Source: Hyalella azteca (taxonomy: Eukaryota; Arthropoda; Malacostraca; Amphipoda; Hyalellidae). From it: a stretch of 64,000 nucleotides of DNA. How positions within the stretch are numbered: position 1 is the stretch's first letter; every line of letters begins with the position of its first letter. The DNA lies in contig NW_025944672.1 of the NCBI RefSeq assembly GCF_000764305.2, forward strand, positions 1 to 64,000, written 5' to 3'. Shown piece by piece: positions 1-12,900 of the stretch. The notes below the pieces were generated by a model. It had not been told where the DNA came from, made no database searches, and worked only from the letters and a program-made list of their open reading frames with translations. A program made the translations under genes and the position numbers.

Positions 1-1400
1 GGTCACAATAATTAAAGCAAACGATGTGGCCCCAACTGATAATGCAACTACAAGCCTGAAATAAATTGTCATGTCCAGGTGTGATAACCGACCTGTGTGA
101 GGTCATTTACTACACCTCAAAGAAGACATCATCATCATCATCATTCTGGCTACTAGGAGTAGGAGGCTAGAACCCGAGTAGAAAGTACTTAAACAGGGGT
201 GAGGGGGCGCAGCCGTAGGCTACAAATTTTACTCTTAAATAAGCCCTGGAGCCAACGCCTAGCTTCACCATGCATTAACTTTACTCAGCCCTCAGAACTA
301 GAAGCCATAAAGGCGTAGACTACTGTCACTAAGGCTACGGCGCTACGCTTGATTCTTGAACTCCGTAATCCAGACCAGACAAGCGACACTGTGTCGCTTG
401 TCTGTGCCGCCGTCACACTGCCGGAAGATAATGGCGCCGTAGGTCTTCAGCCAATGCATGCTTAAACATGCTCGTTCCACTTCCCAATCCGGCTGTACCT
501 ACTACCTACTCTGGCCTAACCTAGTAACCTATTCACACTGTCCCAGCTCACAAGTCACAACCTTCATGCAGATTATTGCAGCCAATGACTCATGATGACT
601 GGCTCTACCAGCACACTTTGACGGTTGGACCGCCTTTCTAACTTCTTGCAGGAGGCCATGATCAATTCCAATGCTCACGCTCCATCTTCAAGAACAATGC
701 ATCATGATTGTTGATTGACACGGATCGGATGCACCGTTGCACGCATTTTACGATAAATGTGACCGATGCAGGCGATGCCCAATGATTGATTCCGACGCTT
801 TGCAAACTATGCGGCTTGATCGAGCAGGATGCATACATGATTATGATCCACTATGCAGAGGGTGGATGCAGCGTCGCCAATATATGGATTTTTAAGCCCA
901 AAGCATCGCCGGCCATTTTAAAGATGCGTCGCCGGGTAATTTTTAATGAAAAGCCATTTGTGCTGAGTAATGACGAACTATTTACAAGCCACGAACTTAG
1001 TTACAAGGTTGCATGCACGTGTTACCCCCAAATAACTAATTTTACCCTAAAAACAGTCCGATTGTACAGCAAGTGTCAACTGAACATGTAATAAAGCAGT
1101 CTGACTGCTCTAATGTGACCGAAACTACGCAATCAAAAAAACGGTGTTTACATTTTTTGCGGGAACTCATCGCAACTGATTTCCGGACAAGCTTCGCTGC
1201 ATCGTATTCCATCCAACGCACAGGAAACCTTACTTTTTTTCTAAATAGTTGGCGGAAGACTGAGAAATATATTAAATGCAAGAATTTCAATCTAAATGTG
1301 TCGGCAAGATCTTCTGAAGGCGAAAATTTGGCTACTGAAGCGTCGCCAAAGATCTTGCAATATTCATCCACTCTCTGCACAGTGGATTATGATACATTTT
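1..1400. other. No gene recognised
   Basis: I see no convincing coding exon, RNA gene or mobile-element end in this stretch. A short ATC run lies near 128-145. From about 660 onward, scattered words such as GATTGATT and GGATGCAC resemble diverged copies of the repeat that becomes obvious after 1400. Short open frames here have no recognisable protein content. Confidence 0.5.
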
Positions 1401-1408
1401 ACAATCAA

Positions 1409-2087
1409 TGTGGCCAATGCTCCCGCTTCGCGTTCGATGAGGCACGATTGACATGGATGCACACATTTTACGATCAATGTGGCCACTGGCCAATGCGGGC
1501 CAATGACCAACTCTGATGCTTGTGCTTCGCGAAGCGGCGAACGGTGTGGCATGATTGACATGGATGCAAGCCTTTACAATCAATGTGGGCGGGCTGTGGC
1601 CGATGCTTCATGATTGATTCTAACGCTCACGCTTTGCAAACAATGTGGCATGATCAACACGGATGCACGCATTTTACACTTGTTATGACCGTCAAGAATA
1701 TATATGCTATACAGAATTCTACACTGTGTGATGATCATCAATCATCATCATCAGATGATGATGATGGGGCATTGGCCACATTGATCATAAAATGCGTGCA
1801 TCCATGTCAATCATGCCACATTGCTCGTGAAGCGGAAGCACGAGAGTCAGAATCGATCATTGGGATTGGGCATCAGCCACATCAATCGTAAAATGCGTGC
1901 ATCCATGTCAATCGTGCCGCATTGATTGCAAAGCGAGAGTGTCAGCCACATCGATCGTAAAATGCGTGCATCCGTGTCAATCACGCTGCACACTGCAGTG
2001 ACTGCACAGTTTGCAAATCTAGAGCTTTGTAAATGTAATTGATGATTGGCATCGGTCATTGAATTTTTCAAAATAGCGTTTTTCACC
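1409..2087. repeat. Inverted-array dispersed repeat, copy 1
   Basis: About 0.65 kb that recurs at 4469-5077 in the same orientation. The left half carries units of the type CATTTTACGATCAATGTGGC. The right half carries the reverse complement (GGCCACATTGATC...AAAATG), so the element is two head-to-head arrays around an ATC/GAT-rich centre near 1735-1770. The unit shares words with the 49-bp array at 3775-4345. No reading frame looks protein-coding. It may be a foldback-type or satellite-bearing non-autonomous element; I could not define target-site duplications. Confidence 0.75.
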
Positions 2088-2559
2088 ATTTTTTCAGGAA
2101 TTTTTCAAAGCTAGTAAATGTAGTATTTTTTGACTTCCTATAATAAATAATCGTTCATACTACATAGATAGGAAAAATGTTGACATTTACGCCACTATAT
2201 TAAGTTTTGCAATATTGCAATTTCAAATTAGTTTTGTTACTAAAACAGTTTTACGCCATGTTGGAGGACTGTCCCGAGTTAACCCGCTGGGCCCGCCAGT
2301 CCTGAGTAGCCCCAGTTGATGGTAATGTAATGTCATGTTGTGTGGTGTTATGAGTCGTAGTCTGTCGTGCTATCTTGTGTAAGTTGTGTTATGCCACATT
2401 AATTGTAAAGTGCGTTAATCATCGTGCATCAGTCGCATCAATTGTAAAGCACATGTGTTGGTCATCGGGCATCGGCCAAATCGATCTTTGAGCGTGCCTG
2501 TGTTGATCATCCGGTGTAGGCCTCATCGATTGCGCAACGGGAGCATCAGAATTGATCCT

Positions 2560-3170
2560 TGGGCATTGGCCGCATCAATCGTAAAATGTGTGCATCCATG
2601 TCAGTCATGCTGCATCGTTTGGGAAGCGTGAATGTCAGAATCGATCATTGGACATTGGCCACATTGATCATAAAATATGTGCATCCATGTCAATCATGCC
2701 ACATCTTTCACGAAGCAAGAATGTTGACTATATCAATTGTAAAATGCGTGCATCTGTATCGATCATACCGCATTGTTTGTGAAGCGAGAGCACCGGCAAA
2801 TTGATCGTAAAATGTGTGCATCTGTATCGATCATGCTGCATCGTTCGTGGAATGTGAGCACCGGAATCAATCATTGAGGATCGGCCACATTGATTGCAAA
2901 ATGCTTGCATCCAGGTAAATCATGCCGCATTGTTCGCAAAGCACGAGCGTTGGCCACATCAATCGTAAAATATGTTCATGCCTGTTGATCATTGATCATA
3001 AAGCGCAGGTTCTATGTTGCTCATTGATTGTAAAGCACAGGCATCTATGTTGATCATTGAGCAACAACTGCATTGATCGCGCAAGTGCATGCATCATTGT
3101 TGGTCATCGGGCATTGCTTGAATCGATCCTAAAGCGCGCGTCAGTATTGATCATCAGGCATCAGTCAGAG
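2560..3170 (+). repeat. Degenerate ~65-70 bp tandem repeat array
   Basis: Successive units read roughly: CACATTGATCATAAAAT, GTGCATCCATGTC, AATCATGCC, and an AAGCG-rich spacer. The core recurs near 2672, 2733 and 2800 and then decays toward 3170. It is the same sequence family as the right half of the element at 1409-2087. The region 2090-2560 between them holds only scattered traces of the repeat and nothing else I recognise. Confidence 0.65.
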
Positions 3171-3279
3171 ATACACTTTTGTTTTTCTAGCAAACATACT
3201 GGCAAATTTCTTTCCTGGCATGCTGGCATACATCCCAAAATGGGCCTCTGGCGCACGCGCCGCACCTTCCAGACCGTGG

Positions 3280-3389
3280 CGACCACATTGGGATACCGAT
3301 GTAAAGTCGAGATGGCTGATGAAGATCCTCTAAAGATGCCAATATCTCGAGCTAAAAGGCTATACTCTACAGACTGGGACTGGCTCTAA
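3280..3389 (+). CDS. Possible terminal exon of an unidentified gene
   Basis: An AG acceptor-like site (CTTCCAG, about 3274-3280) is followed by an open frame that reads TVATTLGYRCKVEMADEDP and then LKMPISRAKRLYSTDWDWL before TAA at 3387-3389. An AATAAA polyadenylation hexamer follows within ten bases of the stop. The composition looks like protein, with charged and aromatic residues, unlike the surrounding repeat. The upstream ~100 bp is part of a repeat also found at about 4378-4465, so the acceptor may be fortuitous. I do not recognise the protein. It could be the last exon of a gene whose other exons lie outside, or a truncated retrocopy. Confidence 0.3.
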
Positions 3390-3440
3390 TGTAATAAATT
3401 TTGGTTTGATTGAAAAAATTGCACTTTGCAAACATGTCGA

Positions 3441-3512
3441 ATTAGAGCAAACTCCGTTTTAGGCTGTTTGCTTTGAACATTTTAAAGCTCTATTTGATCT
3501 TTAGATTGTTTT
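3441..3512. repeat. Inverted repeat, left arm (partner 5079-5150)
   Basis: About 72 bp that matches the reverse complement of 5079-5150 with few mismatches; shared words include GGCTGTTTGCTTTGAACATT. The two arms enclose the 49-bp satellite and the second copy of the inverted-array repeat, so the 3441-5150 block could be a foldback-type element. No transposase frame lies between the arms. Confidence 0.75.
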
Positions 3513-3774
3513 TTCCTCGAATTTAATCGTAGCGATAAAGAAAAAGGAAGAAAGCGGCCTTTGGCAGCTTTGCTACCGTTGACCTTGAGTGGTGCAGCAG
3601 CCAGCTGGGGTAGTCTGCCTGCCTTCAATCGTCGCTACGACGCAGTCCGTGCAACTACGCAGCTCTTCTTGACTGCTTTGCATCACATATACAGTCGTAC
3701 GATCAAGTGAGTTTTAGGCACATACCCCTGCAATTATCATTTGGTAATTGTAAGGCTTTTTAGCCTTAATCATT

Positions 3775-4345
3775 AGGCATCTTCCACTTTGATCGCAAAG
3801 AGCGCGCATCAGTATTGATCATTGGGCATCGGCTAAAACGATCGTAAATCGCGTGCGCTTGTGTCGATCATTAGGCATCGGCCAAAACGATCGTAAATCG
3901 CGTGCGCTTGTGTCGATCATTAGGCATCGGCCACTTTGATCGCAGAGAGCGCACTTCTGTGTTGATCATTGGGCATTGGCTAAACCGATCGTAAATTGCG
4001 CGTGCTTGTATCGATCATTAGGCATCTTCCACTTTGATCGCAAAGAGCGCGCATCAGTATTGATCATTGGGCATCGGTTAAAACGATCGTAAATCACGTG
4101 CGCTTGTGTCGATCATTAGGCATCGGCCACTTTGATCGCAGAGAGCGCACTTCTGTGTTGATCATTGGGCATCAGCTAAACCGATCGTAAATCGCGTGCA
4201 CTTGTGCCTATCATAAGGCATCGGCCACTTTGATCGCAAAGAGCTCGCATCACTGTTGATCATTGGGCATCGGCTATATAGATTGTAAAGCACGTGTGTT
4301 TGTGACGATCGCCAGGCATCAATCGTAAGTACGTGTGCCTGTGTC
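3775..4345 (+). repeat. 49-bp tandem repeat array
   Basis: Roughly eleven units of 49 bp, each starting GATCATTRGGCATCGGC and continuing with either AAAACGATCGTAAATCGCG or ACTTTGATCGCAAAGAGCG. The two variants occur in a mixed order, which suggests a higher-order structure of alternating types. The array sits between the inverted arms at 3441 and 5079. No open frame of note. Confidence 0.85.
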
Positions 4346-4468
4346 GATCATGCAGCTTTGGAGAGGGTTACACTTCCGTTTTTAGCAAGCATATTGGCAA
4401 CTTTCTTACCTGGCGTACATCCCAGAACAAACCTCAGGCGTACATGCTGCACCTTCCTGACCATGGAA

Positions 4469-5077
4469 TGTGGCCAATGCTCCCGCTTTGGGTTCGATGA
4501 GGCACGATTGACATGGATGCACACATTTTACGATTGATGTGGCCAATGCCCAATGACCAATTCTGATGCTTGTGCTTCTCGAAGCGGTGAACGGTGTCGC
4601 ATGATTGACATTGATGCAAGCATTTACAATCAATGTGGCCGATGCTCCATGATTGATTCCAATGCTCACGCTTTGCAAACAATGTCGCATGATCAACATG
4701 GATGCACGCATTTTACACTCGTTATGACCATCGAGAATATATTACCTATACAGAATTCCATACTGCTGAGTGATAATGAAGATGATGATGGGTGCATTGG
4801 CCACATTGATCATAAAATGCATGCATCCATGTCAAACATGCCCCATTGTTCGTGAAGCGCGAGAGTCAGAATTGATCATTGGGCATCAGCCACATTAATC
4901 ATAAAATGTGTGCATCCATGTCAATCGTGCCACATTGATTGCAAAGCGAGAGTGTCAGCCACATCAATCATAAAATGTGTGCATCCGTGTCAATCACGCT
5001 GCACAGTTTGCAAATCTAGAGCATTGTAATTGATGATTGGCATCGGTCATTGAATTTTTCAAAATAGCGTTTTTACC
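4469..5077. repeat. Inverted-array dispersed repeat, copy 2
   Basis: This is the second copy of the element at 1409-2087, in the same orientation, including the ATC/GAT-rich centre (about 4765-4795) and the right edge TTTTTCAAAATAGCGTTTTT. Small deletions shorten it by about 70 bp. The 90 bp immediately upstream (4378-4468) also match sequence at 3185-3275, so the repeat block here is a mosaic of duplicated pieces. Confidence 0.75.
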
Positions 5078-5078
5078 A

Positions 5079-5150
5079 AAAACAATCTAAAGATCAAATA
5101 GAGCTTTAAAATGTTCAAAGCAAACAGCCTAAAACTCCGAGCTCTAATTA
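5079..5150. repeat. Inverted repeat, right arm (partner 3441-3512)
   Basis: Reverse complement of 3441-3512 (AACAATCTAAAGATCAAATA and onward). It begins directly after the right edge of the inverted-array repeat. Confidence 0.75.
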
Positions 5151-8100
5151 GATTGTTTTCGTTCCTCAAACGAAAATTTTCTTAAATTTTTCAACTTCCT
5201 AAATTGGCAGTATATATACTTCAATGCTCCTGGCTCCTGCCAAAATAACATGCAGAATGTAATAACAAGTCAACTCAAAACATTTCCTACATGAAGATCG
5301 CGTAGTTGTGGTCACGTCAGAGTGGTTACTGTCATACTGTATTATTATGTTCAGTAACTTCAGTTGCCACTTAAGTGAATACAAATGCTAGTGACTGTTT
5401 TTTGTATGGGACTTTGTAAGTAACTTGGGACTTTGTATGCATGGGACTTTGTAAATAACAAGTTTGTGGGTCATAAATGGCTTTTCACGACAGAGGTATG
5501 GAATTCATGGCTCAAAGAAATGGAATCACGGCTGGCAAACCCATGAAGCCATGGCTCAAAGAAATGGAAATGCAGCTGGCATACCCATGAAGCCATGGAT
5601 TGGAAAATCCAGTTGCGGCTCATCAAGTAGATATATTCTATGCCTGGCTCTAGTCGCAGCCTTAAAGGTAGATGTTTTCCACGCTTGCTGTTGACTGTTG
5701 GATCAACTTGCTGTTGACTGTTGGATCAATGTAGTGGTCCTCTTCTCTGTGAGGGAGTCTTCCCTCATAATGTCAAGAATTGCTCTAATGCTGGTAATTC
5801 AGCAATAAAATGTTGCAACTGTGGAGGTCCTCTCACAGCCAATTATAGTTGATGCCCTTGAGCAGTGAAAGGCCAAGGAAGAAGCAAAAAAGTCAGTTGC
5901 CACGGAAACTTTGAACAACCATGAATAGCCATGAGCCACAGTAACAGTTAAACAATTGTTTTTACCTCAAATTTTAGAAAAATTCTTCCCAATATTTCCA
6001 ATGGGGCTCCCAAGTGACCAATTTTTCACACAGTTTTAATCTTGCAGCCTAATTGAGTTTTGGGAATAGGTGAGACAGTGAGATAAGGAATTCATCTAGT
6101 GGGAATCTTGCAACTCCAAAAATGGCAGCAAAGCACTAGTTGCAGCCCAAACAGTAGATATATTCCATGACTGGTGAGCATGTGCCTAGATGTGCCAGGT
6201 GAGCATGTTCCTAGATCTAGGCAAATCGTTCCTGTACTCTGGAAGCCCAGGTTCATTTTTATTTTCTTTAAAATGGGACCAGGTGGCATGCATTAGTGAT
6301 AGAGCTAGTTTCCACCCTCCATCTCCAATTCTCCATGGACCGTTTTTTATGAAAATATTATGAAATAACTTCTTATTTCCTTTGATTTATAACACTTACC
6401 ACTAAAATTTACTATATTAATATATATGATGAAAATTTTTTAAATAAATGGCAGATATAAAAGATGCTTTCATATGCTTTTCAAAAACTTGATGATAATT
6501 AAATTTCTATTTCTTTGTTAATCATATGTTAGAATTAAACACCTTGTACAAATTTATTTTTTCCAAAAAATCCTGTGCCAAATATATAGTTTTTGCTCAT
6601 ATTCAAACTTGATATCAGACCAGAAACTTATCCTGATGGATGTGTTTGAATTTTTACGCTACGGTGCGCAAGGCAAGTATATCAATACGTTTTTGTATTA
6701 TTTTTTACATTTACTTGATGGGTTTTGAATTTGTTAGTTATTTTGCTATTTGGTTTAGCTATTATTTTACTTATAATGTTTAGAATTACAGTATTATTTT
6801 ATTATAGATTAAAAATGGTAAAAAGTTAGTTGTTATATACGGTATGAAAAGATTTATTCTTTATGTTGCTCAAATATAGGAAATGATTTTTCACCTGTTT
6901 ATATTAGATTTTGCTACAGGCCAACCTTGAACATCTTTTCATATAGGTAGGTACCTACATATTCACAATATATATAGGCATGGGCATTGTGGTTGCAAAA
7001 CTATTTAGCTTCTTATTTTCTCATCATTTGATAATAGAATTATGATTTTTATCATGTGTAAGTTTCAAAAAATTCCATCAGAAGTCACTGAATTTATGTT
7101 TTCAAGCATGTGTGTTATAAGAGCCTTTGGAGCTATATAGTCATATGAATCTCCAATGTAGATTTAGATGAATATACACTACCTATATCTACGATGGTCC
7201 CTTATTACCTAGGTAAATTTGTTCTATGTCATCAGTCTTTATTTTAATGTTCACTTGCATTTCACAGCTATAAAACTTATCTTTGCAAACAACATGTAAG
7301 TAGAGTGCAAATTGAAGGAGAACGCACTGCATCTATATAAATACATGTAAAAAGCATCAGGTTTGAATTATATCTAAGGTTGCTAATATAATGATCTTTA
7401 GTTTTCATTCATTTGTCAAATGTCATACATTTAATTTTTGAAATTTGAATCAATCTGCTAATTGTGCTAAATGATTTGCTATTGCAAAAATTTAACTGTT
7501 GTTGTGCTAACACTGAATGTCTAATTAGAATGATTTTTCTGATAAAATGATGATAAAATTTTGCATGTTCTGCAAAACAATGGAAAATTCGTCAATGCCT
7601 GTTTTGTGCTATTAAATTGGAAAAAAATGGACCTCATCATGTGTAAGATATTTAGGCTGGGAAGTTGAGTGCAGTCCCAACATCAGTCATTGTAGATAGC
7701 TTTTGGTCAGATGAGTTTTTATTGATGAATTGTACTTTGACTGGAGTATAACTATATTATTAGTCCATGTCCTGCATACGTACTGTAGTTACTTTTTTTT
7801 TAATTTACCTATGAAAATTAGTTAAGAATTGGCAAAGAAAGCCAATTTTTTCTAATTAATTAATTAGAAAAAAATTAATTGCCTGGTGAGCCAATAAATT
7901 CAATATATTCACATGTCATGTTCCTATAACAACAATCCCTATTCTTTCTACCTGCTTGTCAAATTACACATACATTGTTTTTAATCTGCCTTGCTTTCTT
8001 GTAGACAAAAATTGCCATAGGTACTCAATCCTTAATTTGAAAATTCCAATTCACTGACACGGTTCATATATGCTGTCCACAAAATAGTGTTTTATTTTTG

Positions 8101-8400
8101 TTCAGATTGTTCATATGAAACAAATGCTGACGATAAAATGACATCAGAAATACTGTACATATTGCATTCTTTCATTTTTTGCTCTACTTTGCCTTATGGC
8201 ATGTTTGGAAATGTGAAAGCAAGGTCTATGACATTATTAAGTCTTAAGTTTAAATTTGGCAGGTGCATTTTAGAAGACACTATAACCCAATATTCAGGTG
8301 TCATTATTACTCCCAAATTCTATGAAACCTATAAGGTTTTGTAACTGAATTTTCAAATTTCAATTGCAAGGAAAGTATGAATGGAAATTTTATTGTGAAT
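5151..8400. other. AT-rich DNA, no gene recognised
   Basis: No credible exon was found. Small local duplications are visible: GGGACTTTGTA repeats (about 5407-5455), a ~52-bp direct duplication around CATGGCTCAAAGAAATGGAA (about 5500-5600), and a doubled CTTGCTGTTGACTGTTGGATCAA (about 5685-5730). The rest is unique-looking AT-rich sequence. Confidence 0.5.
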
Positions 8401-8419
8401 ATGATGTTCAAATTAAGTC

Positions 8420-9495
8420 TAATGGGAGCATATGGAACGGATCACTTTACAGACGGATCACTTTGAAACTTGGTACACATGTGTAAAACAGAAAAATAGA
8501 TGGCTTTTATTCATGTTAGTTTTTTGAAAAAATGAGTGGGACTTTGCTGCACTCTCCTGAACATTCACACTTATTTTCACTGGAAAACTATCTCCTCCTA
8601 CAGTTTTGAAGCTACAGCGATGAGAGATAAACCATTCGATTTGCAAATAAAAGATCTAGAGATTTATCAGAGCTTTTATTCAATTTCATTATGGTTTTTT
8701 GAATATTTTGAAAAAGGGGGGAAATTTTCTCCCTGTGTCTGACTGGGAAATAAGAAAATTTACACATGCATTCATTGATGGTTGAAATGGTGACGTCATA
8801 CATTTGCGCGCCCGATTGGAAATTAAAGGTAATGAACAGTACTCATTTTCACAATTCTCACGGAATTGCACAGAACTGCCATCCCTCTCGAACAGCTTTT
8901 TCTCTTTCCCCTTTCAAACGGCTTTCCCTTTCAAGCTCTTCTGATGAAACGTTTTTTTTCAATTTCTCTACGTGGATAAAAAGGAGTCCTAGGTTAGGAG
9001 AGAACCATTTTTAACATGAATTTAGCGTTATAGGTAGTTTATTTTCTCATTTATTCCTTGAAGTGTGACAAACAAATAAGTCTACAATCATGCTCGTTTC
9101 CATTTGAATTAAAAATAAATGATGCCCATTTTGAATGTATGTATAGCCTAAGCATTTGTGTGTATTTTTGACTGGGAAATTAGAAAATTTACAAAAAATG
9201 CTTACCACCATCAAAAATTTTAATTAAAAAAAAAGCTCTGTCGAATCAATAGATATGGTCCTTCTGCATTGAATGATATGCGTCTCGAGGTTGTAGCTTG
9301 AAAATCCGAGGCAGAGATAGTTTTCTATGGTACTCCCATTATGGCCATTTTCTAAGAATTTAATGTTTTTTTCAATTTTTTTTAAAATTGACATGAATTA
9401 AAGCTGTCTATTTTTCTGTTTTACATATGTGTAGCAAGTTTCAAAGTGATCTGTCTGTAAATTGCCAAGATGAAATTTTAGCCAGACACTCCCCT
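8420..9495. mobile_element. Large inverted-repeat (foldback/MITE-like) element
   Basis: The left arm (about 8449-8690) is the reverse complement of the right arm (about 9225-9460). TTACAGACGGATCACTTTGA on the left pairs with sequence ending at about 9460, and similarity continues through CAGAAAAATAG, AAAACTATCTC and GAAGCTACA-type blocks with indels. The spacer is about 0.5 kb and carries no transposase frame. The outer ends may reach AATGGGAG at 8420 and CTCCCCTT at 9495. I could not settle a target-site duplication, so the class is unassigned. Confidence 0.6.
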
Positions 9496-9922
9496 TAAAA
9501 AATAGTTAATGTCTTTTTGCAATTTAATTTTAAACAAATAGAATTAAACAGCAATGTGAATACAACTGTGATTAAGTGTTTTCACAAATATACTATATGA
9601 AAAAAATATTCACTGGTCATAATTTTTGAAATGGAAACCTGTAATCTTTCCAGTATCTACATATTTGTACATGTTCCAATTTTATAGCTCTCCTTCTCAA
9701 ATTATATTCAAAATTTTTGGAATTCATGACAAAAGGTTTGTTTTAACATCTTCTGTGCAGTATCTCTTTTCAATATCTATATAAAATATATATATTTATA
9801 ATTTGACAGTTCTTACTCTATAATTTGTTGGCACATGTGTTAGCAGTTTTTAAAAGGTTATTATAAACCTAAATAACATAATCGGTTTTCTTTCAGAGTC
9901 GAGCTTCAAATTGCAACAACAG

Positions 9923-12900
9923 ATGGAGCGTTCAGCCGGAGATGGAGAAGATGCAGCTGAGCCCAGCCTGCCTGAAATTTCTACTCCTGTTCTTCTCAAG
10001 ACTCCACTCAGTGAAGCTGGTGGAGATGCTAGCTCCTCCAACAGTGTTTCTGTTGCTAATTTTTTCACCAATGCTCCTCCAAATACTGGTATTCCTGCGG
10101 TCAAGAGTCTCACTCCCTATAGGATAGAAGGAATACACAAGCATAATCAAGAAAATAAAAATGCCCATTTTAATGCACCAAACATGATTAAAAGAGACAT
10201 CAAAGAAACTACCGTCAAAAATGAATGTATGAGAAAGTTAGTAAATAATGGTGAGGGTACATTGAAGCTCAAGAAAGATGACCAGCCAGCGCTTGATTCA
10301 TCTTTTGTCACAAACAAGGTGTATAGCCTAGTTAAAAGTCTTCCAACAGATGCCATCTTTTCACCTGTAGATGCAGAATTGTTGAACACTCCTCCAGTAG
10401 ACTTGGCAAATAAAATCAAAGTGGCAATGAGTCCCAAGCCGCCTGGTGCACCCACTTCCAAACATTCCACCATTAAATACATTAAAGTTTGTCGCAAGAT
10501 GCACAATGAACCAAAGTTTGTTCCTTATGAGCCTTATAAATGTTGCTCAAGTCCTATGAAGGGTAAACCCACTCACACAAAATTTGTGAAGGGAGATTTA
10601 GCAAAGACATCTGAACCGGTATTGCCTGCAGTCTTACCTGGAGTTGCGGTTCAAAAGACCGGCCTGGCCAAGTCCAGAGCAACTCTTGATATTGCTGTTG
10701 TAGACTTTGAGGCTGAGAGAGAGCAGTGGCAAGACGAAGTTAAGATTTGGAAGGGGAAATATGAAGCCTTAGAGCAGCAGTTGCAACGCTGCCAGAGAGA
10801 GAAGACTACACTTGAGGACCAACTAAATGTTCAAGCTCAGGTATGTCTCATTCCATAGCTGAGGCACTAAATCACTGCCAGTGGCTGTGGGATTTAATGG
10901 CTATGAGTTTTTTTATTGTACCTTTCTGCTGGTCCTAATTGGAAGGAACCCACCAACTGGCCATTAGTGGAATCACTGAAACAAATATCCATTGCTGTAA
11001 TCACTTTCATACCAACTGATCATTAATATCAACAACGTAATATCTGGTAATTACTGAAATCACAGTTCTGGTAATTACTGTTACTTATCACCATACCAAT
11101 CAAGGTATGTGGATCACCACCAGCTTTAATCACAATAAACTCTTTATCAATAACTGCACAAGCAGCTGGTCATTACTGTCATTATCCCTTAAACTGAAAT
11201 AACCTGTCCATTATTTTACCAAATTTGTTGCGTTTGCTTTATGTTGATTTTTGTATTCTAACTAAATTGTTCAAAAGTTTCCGTCATCAAGCCGTAACAC
11301 ATAGTTGGTCAAATTCTCAGTATACTAATGATACCAGTCACTCTAATTTGTAGTGATTGTTCTTTCATTAATCTTGCCTCAATTTGAATTTTTGCATTGC
11401 AACTTTTCCTCTCCTATGAATATTTTTACACAATAAGAATAGTATTTTTTAGCATTAAGAGGGATTTAGAGAGCCAAATTTATCTTGCTGTGGCTGAGAC
11501 CAAAGTAAGCAGCTGATAGGAATCATGTTTGTGATCGTTTTCAATAGTGTTGGTGACATCATTACTGTAGCGTTTGTGACATGTAAATGCCTGTGTACGA
11601 GTGTATCCACAAATAATATAAGCATTTAATAAATTTCTGTTAATAATGATGCAATAATAAAACGTTTTGGTGTCAGGTGAACAGTGAGCTGAAGAAGCTG
11701 CTGGTGGCATCCGTGGGAGAAGACGTGCAGGGACGCATGCACTGCCTCACGGAGGACAAGGCACGCATGGCTACCATGATCCGGCGGTACTCTGAGAAAC
11801 TTGACAGGGACTATGAGGAGCGAGAGCGCATGACTATCCTTTGTGATGTCTGGAAGAGCAAGTTCCTGGCAAGCAGGTATGTATGTGAATTGAGATTAGA
11901 GGTTTTATAGGTGTGAACAGGTATGTCTGTGAATTGAGATTAAGCGTTTCAGTGGCGTGAAATGTACATTTATGAATTGCTAGGACATTTTTTTGTATTG
12001 GGACACATTGTAGTATGGTATTAGATTTCTAGTATTTAAGTAATCTACAGTGCATGCTTTCCTGTGCACAGCCTGCTTAAAATATATGAACAAAGACGGT
12101 AAAAAAATCAAGTCTGTAAAATACAAAGGATTACTTATACCGTAATATTCATTTTTCTATGGATTCTTTACAAAATTTCATGACGTTTGATTATATGTCT
12201 GAAAGAAAGCAAACAGGGAACAGTTGTTCATACAAGTCTCATTAGAGAAAAAAACTAGCTCTCTATTATTGATAATTATTCCATATAACTGATGCATGCT
12301 GTGCAGTGTGCTGGTAGAGGAGCTGGGCAGCTGGAAGGCGGCGCTGCTGCGCTGGACAGCTGAGGCGGCCGAGGCGCTACAGGCGCTGCTGGACGAGCAG
12401 GCGCTGCTTCGCTGCCACGCCAGGCGTGGTTACAGGTTCTGTTTATAGTTATTACTTTGATAATTGTTAATTTAATTAGAGGACGCAGTCTGTTGAGGAC
12501 TGTGCATTTCATTTTCACTCATTTTTGACGAGTCAAGTCTCGTTATGTACCCAAATTCATATACTATTTCCTTTTTAATTTCCGCGAATTTAATTATTCT
12601 CTTATCTATTAAAAAGAAATATCAGTGATCTAGCATCATTTTTTATTTTTCTCACGTTCTCTTTTCCACTACATTTATAGTATGTTCAATGTTTACTCTT
12701 CATTTATTGTATGTTCGATGTTTACTCTACATTTATTGTATGTTCAATGGGTACTCTTCATTTATTGTATGTTCAATGTTTACTCTACATTAAATGTACA
12801 TTCTATTTTACCTCTTCATTCACTGCATAACATAGAATTTTTGCCCGGTGTCATGGCCCCGTTTGTGCAGGCTGCTGGGGGAGCTGGTGGGGGCGTTCGA

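Noticed and set aside
1409..5077. CRISPR-like direct repeats
   Set aside because: Units are contiguous, degenerate tandem repeats with no unique spacers, in a eukaryotic context.
9911..9922. Earlier TTG start for BLZF1
   Set aside because: The four extra codons have no ATG; the first ATG is at 9923. An upstream exon remains possible.
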